11,170 bases of DNA from Xanthobacteraceae bacterium (GTDB taxonomy: Bacteria > Pseudomonadota > Alphaproteobacteria > Rhizobiales > Xanthobacteraceae), in NCBI GenBank assembly GCA_030037105.1, contig JASHRY010000218.1, positions 1 to 11,170 on the forward strand. Direction: 5' to 3'. Shown in pieces: positions 7,967 to 11,170 of this stretch. The notes beneath the pieces are model-generated. The model ran no database searches. It was not told the DNA's origin and saw only the letters and a list, made by a program, of their open reading frames with translations. Made by a program: the position numbers and the translations under genes. The number at the start of each line of letters is the position of its first letter. Position 1 is the first letter of the stretch.

Positions 7967-8530
7967 ATGAGCATCTCGACCCTGATCGTCCTCGCCATCA
8001 TCGTTGTTTTGGTTTTGTGGGTGATCACGATCTACAACGGCCTCGTCACCATGCGGCAACGGGTCAACGAGGCGTTTGCCGACGTGGACGTGCAGCTACG
8101 GCAGCGGCACGACCTCATTCCCAATCTGGTCGAGACGGTGAAAGGCTACGCCGCGCACGAACGCGGCACGCTCGACGAAGTGGTGAAGGCGCGCAACGCC
8201 GCGGTGGCGGCGCAGGGCCCGGCGCAGCAGGCGGCGGCCGAGAACGCGCTCTCGGGCGCGCTGCGCCAGTTGTTCGCGCTCGCCGAATCCTATCCCGATC
8301 TCAAGGCCAGCACCAACTTCCAGCAATTGCAGGCGGAACTCACCGACATCGAGAACAAGATCGCGGCGGCGCGGTGCTTCTTCAACAATGCGGTGCAGGA
8401 ATACAATACCGGCATGCAGCGATTCCCGGCGGCCCTGTTCGCAGCCTCGCTCGGTTTCGCGCCGAAGGAATATTTCGACCTCGGCGACGAGCGCAAGACG
8501 GTCGGCGAAGCGCCGGCAGTGAAGTTCTAG
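7967..8530 (+). CDS. lemA: LemA family membrane protein
   Basis: A 187-residue LemA protein. It has a single N-terminal membrane segment (about 5-24) ending in a short link to the diagnostic four-helix domain. Family marks are VTMRQRVNEAFADVDVQLRQ and RHDLIPNLVETVKGY (48-61), then ERGTLDEVVKARNAA, the long helix with LQAELTDIENKIAAAR (121-136), NAVQEYNTGMQRFP (141-154) and the closing GFAPKEYFDL. LemA proteins have no known enzymatic activity. They are often paired with M48 proteases or TPM-domain proteins in envelope functions. The frame is open to ATG 7862, but ATG 7967 follows GAAGGA at a suitable distance and gives the usual LemA length. The gene precedes an M48 protease by 148 bases, a known association, but the space between is packed with repeat elements. 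A Cys at residue 137 sits where I recall Gln or Arg, a minor difference. Confidence 0.93.
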   Translation: MSISTLIVLAIIVVLVLWVITIYNGLVTMRQRVNEAFADVDVQLRQRHDLIPNLVETVKGYAAHERGTLDEVVKARNAAVAAQGPAQQAAAENALSGALRQLFALAESYPDLKASTNFQQLQAELTDIENKIAAARCFFNNAVQEYNTGMQRFPAALFAASLGFAPKEYFDLGDERKTVGEAPAVKF

Positions 8531-8578
8531 AGCATGATCCGGAAAAGTGGAAATCGGTTTTCCGAAAAGATCATGCTC
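8530..8578. repeat. Palindromic intergenic repeat, first element
   Basis: GAGCATGATC (8530-8539) pairs with GATCATGCTC (8569-8578), and CGGAAAA (8540-8546) pairs with TTTTCCG (8558-8564). Four A bases (8565-8568) form a bulge on one side. It begins on the last base of the lemA stop codon. I recall this element as highly repeated between genes of Bradyrhizobium and relatives, but copy number here cannot be checked. Confidence 0.85.
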
Positions 8579-8588
8579 CACCAAGAAG

Positions 8589-8630
8589 CTGGAGCGCAAT
8601 CCGACTCAATGTGATCGGATTGCGCTCCAG
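8589..8630. repeat. Palindromic intergenic repeat, second element
   Basis: A perfect 16-base inverted repeat: CTGGAGCGCAATCCGA (8589-8604) and TCGGATTGCGCTCCAG (8615-8630), with a ten-base loop. It follows the first element by ten bases. The transcript would form a very stable stem between lemA and the M48 gene. No T-tract follows, so read-through is plausible. Confidence 0.8.
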
Positions 8631-8637
8631 CCTCCCT

Positions 8638-8664
8638 CTGGATTCTCACTTGCGCGGGAATGAG
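8638..8664. repeat. Degenerate intergenic repeat, third element
   Basis: GATTCTCAC...GCGGGAATG is an imperfect inverted repeat resembling the common attcccgc...gcgggaatga intergenic repeats of proteobacteria. It sits eight bases after the second element and reaches to within about 15 bases of the M48 start codon, so it probably supplies the weak ribosome-binding region of that gene. Confidence 0.45.
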
Positions 8665-8678
8665 CGGGAAACTTTGCC

Positions 8679-9872
8679 ATGGCCGCTTACGGTCTCTACA
8701 GCCACATCCAGTCGAACCGGCGCCGCTCGCTGGCGCTGCTCATAGGTCTGTTCCTGCTCGTCTACCTTTTGGTCTATGCCGGCGCGCTGACCGCGGAGGC
8801 GCTGTCGGTCGATGCCGACCTCGACACATTGATGCAGCGAGCCTTAGGCGATCTCATCAGCGCCGCGCCGGTGGCGACGCTGGGCACGGCGCTTTGGATG
8901 GCCGCCGCCTATTTCTTCCACCAGAACATGATCGACGCGCTGACCGGCGGGCGCGAGGTCACCCGCGCGGAGCAGCCGCGGCTCTACAACATCCTGGAAA
9001 ATCTCTGCATCTCGCGCGGGATCGCCATGCCCAGGCTCAAGGTGATGGACAGCGACGCCCTCAACGCCTTTGCCACCGGCATGAACGAGAAACAATATTC
9101 GATCACCGTCACGTCGGGCCTCATCGACCGGCTCAGCGACGCCGAAATCGAATCGGTTCTCGGCCATGAGCTGACCCACATCCGCAACGGCGACGTCCGC
9201 ATGATGGTCATCGCCGTCGTCATCGCCGGTGCCATCTCCTTTTTCGCGGAATTGTTCTTTCGGCTCTGGTTCTACAGCGGTTTCCGCGGCCCGCGATCGT
9301 CCGGCGACCGCAGGGGCAGCGGCGCAGGCCTCGCGATATTGATCGCCGTCGGACTCATTGTCGTCGCCTATCTCCTGTCGTTCATCATCCGCCTTGCTCT
9401 GTCGCGCTCGCGCGAATTCCTCGCCGATGCCGGCTCGGTCGAGCTCACCAAGAACCCCGACGCCATGATCTCGGCGCTGCGCAAGATCGAGGGCCGCGGC
9501 GAATTGCCCGGCGCCACGTCAGCCGTGATGGAAATGTGCGTCGACAATCCACGCGAAGGTTTCGGTGAGCTGTTCGACACCCACCCGACGGTGGCGAGCC
9601 GGATCGCTGCCCTGGTCAAGTTTGCCGGCGGCCATGATCCCGGCCCGATCGCGCTGCCGCCGCGAGCGGGCGACGAGGACGAACAGCCCGCCACCGAGCG
9701 GACGCCGGCCGAGGGCCCATGGGGATCGGCAACGCAGAGCGGCCCGTGGGGGCCCTCCGTCGCGGATGCCGAGGCGGTCCCCGGCGGGCAACCGTTCCCG
9801 CCATCGCCTTCGCCGGCGCAGATCGACGGCCCTTCCGAGCCCGGACCCTGGGGGCCACATCGCGGCGGGTAG
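8679..9872 (+). CDS. M48 family membrane zinc metalloprotease with GPWG-motif tail
   Basis: An HtpX/Ste24-like integral membrane peptidase (397 residues) expected to clip misfolded or specific membrane proteins. Membrane segments lie at about 17-36, 62-80, 175-194 and 217-240. The zinc site is HELTH (163-167, catalytic Glu164) in ESVLGHELTHIRNGD. The third ligand is Glu246 in SRSREFLADAGSVELT. The DTHPTVASRI segment (300-309) is typical of the family. The first cytosolic part with AEQPRLYNILENLCISRGI is also family-typical. Beyond the peptidase core a Pro/Gly/acidic, probably disordered tail (about 318-397) carries GPWG three times (346-349, 355-358, 389-392). The protein is about 100 residues longer than E. 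coli HtpX because of this tail. It follows lemA on the same strand and is probably co-expressed, separated by repeat elements. No strong Shine-Dalgarno precedes ATG 8679. Confidence 0.92.
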   Translation: MAAYGLYSHIQSNRRRSLALLIGLFLLVYLLVYAGALTAEALSVDADLDTLMQRALGDLISAAPVATLGTALWMAAAYFFHQNMIDALTGGREVTRAEQPRLYNILENLCISRGIAMPRLKVMDSDALNAFATGMNEKQYSITVTSGLIDRLSDAEIESVLGHELTHIRNGDVRMMVIAVVIAGAISFFAELFFRLWFYSGFRGPRSSGDRRGSGAGLAILIAVGLIVVAYLLSFIIRLALSRSREFLADAGSVELTKNPDAMISALRKIEGRGELPGATSAVMEMCVDNPREGFGELFDTHPTVASRIAALVKFAGGHDPGPIALPPRAGDEDEQPATERTPAEGPWGSATQSGPWGPSVADAEAVPGGQPFPPSPSPAQIDGPSEPGPWGPHRGG

Positions 9873-9888
9873 CGGGAAAGATGATGCG

Positions 9889-9910
9889 TCCGCGCACGGC
9901 GCGCGGATTT
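9889..9910 (+). terminator. Weak candidate terminator after the M48 gene
   Basis: TCCGCGC (9889-9895) pairs with GCGCGGA (9901-9907) across a five-base loop and is followed by only three T (9908-9910). It lies 17 bases after the stop codon of the protease gene. The stem is strong but the T-tract short, so termination may be partial. Confidence 0.35.
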
Positions 9911-10174
9911 CACCTTGATCCTCCTCTTTCAGATGAAGAAAGAGAAAGCAACCTCCGCCGGTGACAAAGGTGGACGTCGGGGTAACCAGCCGCAATCGCG
10001 CCACAATCCGCTTCGCCGTTCCGGCAAATACGCACGCCGATCAGGCTTCCAAATAGAGCCCGGTGTGGTAGAACCGGAAGCGGGGAAAATGGGGCGCGAC
10101 GCTCTCGATTTTGCCGCTGTTTTCCATCGGGATTCGAAGCCGGACGGATGGCAATGGCGCGGCGCGACGGCAGT

Positions 10175-10179
10175 GAGGA
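10175..10179 (+). promoter_or_regulatory. Ribosome binding site that decides the ParA-like start
   Basis: GAGGA lies seven bases before ATG 10187. The frame is open to an earlier ATG at 10148, but that start would add thirteen residues with no family resemblance ahead of the first beta strand. Confidence 0.65.
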
Positions 10180-10186
10180 ATCGACC

Positions 10187-10978
10187 ATGGCGAAGCCAAC
10201 ATTGGTCGTGGTGGGTGCGGACAAGGGCGGCGTCGGCAAGACCACGGTCGCGCGCACGCTGCTCGATTATTTCACGGCGCATCACGTGCCGACGCGGGCG
10301 TTCGATTCCGAATCGCCCAAAGGCACCTTGAAGCGCTTTCACCCGGACCTCACCGACGTTGTCGACGTCACCTCGGTCGCCGACCAGATGCGGATTTTCG
10401 ACACGCTGTCCGACGCCAACGTCACGGTGATCGACGTGCGCGCCGGGCTCCTCTCGCCGACGCTGCACGCTTTGCGCGACATCGGGTTCCTCGATTCGGT
10501 GAAGAAGGGACAGCTCACCTTCGTCGTCTTCCACATCCTCGGCCCGTCTCTCGCCTCGCTCAACGAGATCGAGGAAACATCCGCTTTCATCGGCGACGCC
10601 CGGTATTTTCTGGTCAAGAACTTCATCAACAACACCAGCTTCTTCGAATGGGATCAGGCAACGTATTCCTCGTATTTCAAGAAGCACAAGGACGCCGTCG
10701 AAATCGTCATTCCCAAGCTCAACGAGATGGCCTTCGAGCAGGTTGAGCTCGCCTCCGTTCCCTTCCTTACCTTCGTCGCCAATAAGGGCGCGAAGGGCGA
10801 GGCGGCCAATTATTCGTTCGTGCTGCGCGGCTATGTGCGTCACTGGCTCAGCAACGTCTGGGCCGAGTACGATCGGGTCAAGCTCAACGATATCGTTGCC
10901 AGCGCGGCGGGCACGACGGCGGCGGCCGGGGCGTCGGCGGCGAGCGCCGCGCGCGTATCGGTCGTCGGCCGGTCCTAG
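10187..10978 (+). CDS. Orphan ParA/MinD-like P-loop ATPase
   Basis: A deviant-Walker ATPase of the ParA/MinD/SIMIBI class (263 residues). Proteins of this class dimerise on ATP and position DNA, division proteins or envelope machines, but which cargo this one serves is unknown. The N-terminus is a beta strand, then ADKGGVGKTT (11-20), with the signature lysine Lys13 and P-loop Lys18. A switch-like FDSESPKGTLKRF (39-51) follows, and the Walker B strand VTVIDVRAG (Asp83) lacks the usual proline of ParA. The body has VKNFINNTSFFEW (143-155) and IPKLNEMAFEQVE (175-187). The C-terminus is an Ala/Ser/Thr-rich low-complexity tail (about 238-258). No ParB, centromere-like repeat or MinC/E gene is adjacent. 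I vaguely recall close unnamed homologues in Bradyrhizobium. The TAG stop abuts the probable end of an IS630-type element, so the original C-terminus may have differed. Confidence 0.85.
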   Translation: MAKPTLVVVGADKGGVGKTTVARTLLDYFTAHHVPTRAFDSESPKGTLKRFHPDLTDVVDVTSVADQMRIFDTLSDANVTVIDVRAGLLSPTLHALRDIGFLDSVKKGQLTFVVFHILGPSLASLNEIEETSAFIGDARYFLVKNFINNTSFFEWDQATYSSYFKKHKDAVEIVIPKLNEMAFEQVELASVPFLTFVANKGAKGEAANYSFVLRGYVRHWLSNVWAEYDRVKLNDIVASAAGTTAAAGASAASAARVSVVGRS

Positions 10979-11170
10979 AGTCCATTTCACTTAGGCTGAA
11001 GCATATCCTGCGTTTCGGAAGTAGTTTGCGCATTCCTGCGGAGGGAATGCGTTGAGCAAGGTTCCGATACGTCGCCAGGTCGTTTCGACGGTTCGCTCGT
11101 CGGCTTTTCTGAGCAGGGTCTTGAGCTTGGCGAAGACCTGCTCGATCGGATTGAGGTCTGGGCTGTAGGG
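10976..11170 (-). mobile_element. Partial IS630-family insertion sequence, running off the window
   Basis: The right edge holds the 3' end of an IS630-type transposase gene on the minus strand. About 13 bases of noncoding DNA then lead back to a CTAG (10975-10978). IS630 elements insert at TA, often within CTAG, and duplicate the TA. The outer end is therefore placed at the TA of 10976-10977, so the terminal inverted repeat would begin GAGTCCATTTCAC. The other end is outside the window, so the boundary is a proposal. Confidence 0.6.
10991..11170 (-). CDS. IS630 family transposase, C-terminal part
   Basis: A 59-residue C-terminal fragment, cut by the window edge, stopping at TAA 10993-10991. 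It begins PYSPDLNPIEQVFAKLKTLL, the hallmark last block of the IS630/Tc1-mariner DDE transposase core, in which the Glu of NPIE is the third catalytic acidic residue. It continues with the basic helix RKADERTVETTWRRIG and ends in FRNAGYASA. The enzyme would cut and paste the element at TA dinucleotides. Whether the rest is intact, or split into two frames as in many rhizobial copies, cannot be seen. Confidence 0.9.
   Translation of the reverse strand, partial: PYSPDLNPIEQVFAKLKTLLRKADERTVETTWRRIGTLLNAFPPQECANYFRNAGYASA

Larger units (their letters stand above)
9873..10186. other. 314-base gap before the ParA-like gene
   Basis: No clear gene. It holds a weak terminator-like hairpin near its left end and a 7-base stem CTCTTTC/GAAAGAG at 9924-9944 with no T-tract. 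On the minus strand, a 28-codon frame (10127 to stop 10043-10041) reads MENSGKIESVAPHF and ends FYHTGLYLEA. Its composition and third-position GC look coding-like, but it has no good ribosome binding site and I do not recognise it. It may be a small gene, a gene remnant or chance. No tRNA or known RNA is visible. A promoter for the ParA-like gene should lie here, but none is evident. Confidence 0.4.

Noticed and set aside
9368..9913. A 181-codon minus-strand frame opposite the end of the M48 gene, with AGGAGG six bases before its GTG
   Set aside because: The ribosome site is striking, but the frame lies opposite the zinc-ligand region and tail of a well-supported protease, and the product is Pro/Arg/Gly-rich with no protein-like pattern. 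The match is probably chance.
9924..9944. CTCTTTC/GAAAGAG hairpin as an intrinsic terminator
   Set aside because: The stem is AT/GA-rich and weak, and no T-tract follows on either strand.
10125..10150. tRNA-like T-arm (CTTCGAATCC on the minus strand)
   Set aside because: The flanking bases do not pair as a five-base T-stem, and no acceptor or anticodon arm is found around it.

Overview
The window is high-GC DNA with GC-rich third codon positions, from a chromosome of an alphaproteobacterium. It most likely belongs to the Hyphomicrobiales, near Bradyrhizobium, Rhodopseudomonas or Pseudolabrys. Three things point there: an apparent gene order DUF721 (DciA-like) tail - Tat-exported DsbA-like protein - smc; an alphaproteobacterial-style SMC of 1149 residues; and, between two genes at 8530-8578, a palindromic repeat (gagcatgatccggaaaag...) that I recall as scattered through genomes of this group. 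The taxon is an inference. No rRNA, tRNA or CRISPR was seen.

Layout. 1-98: end of an upstream gene, probably DUF721/DciA-like (+). 218-880: periplasmic thiol oxidoreductase with a twin-arginine signal (+). 1101-4550: chromosome-segregation ATPase SMC (+). 4551-4695: short convergent gap with a long imperfect hairpin. 4696-5679: gamma-resorcylate (2,6-dihydroxybenzoate) decarboxylase (-), standing alone. 5680-5839: divergent control region with three CCTCGG repeats and two hairpins. 5840-7312: membrane phosphoglycosyltransferase that starts polysaccharide assembly on undecaprenyl phosphate (+), followed by a good candidate terminator. 7382-7741: small single-span membrane protein of unknown role (-). 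7742-7966: divergent control region. 7967-8530 and 8679-9872: LemA-family membrane protein and M48 membrane metalloprotease (+), a classic pair, separated here by a mosaic of repeat elements. 9873-10186: gap. 10187-10978: orphan ParA/MinD-like ATPase (+). 10991-11170: C-terminal end of an IS630-family transposase (-), running out of the window.

How the parts work together. The first block combines DNA replication or segregation (DciA-like, SMC) with a redox protein, an arrangement I recall as common in alphaproteobacteria. The decarboxylase and the sugar transferase have no pathway partners here and look like independent units sharing a divergent promoter region. LemA and the M48 protease probably form one envelope-quality or envelope-stress unit. 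The least explained items are the orphan ParA-like ATPase, whose stop codon may have been formed by the adjoining insertion sequence, the GPWG-motif tail of the M48 protease, and the small membrane protein divergent from lemA. I see no clearly new multi-gene system: most of the window is ordinary chromosomal core, and the odd points are small.
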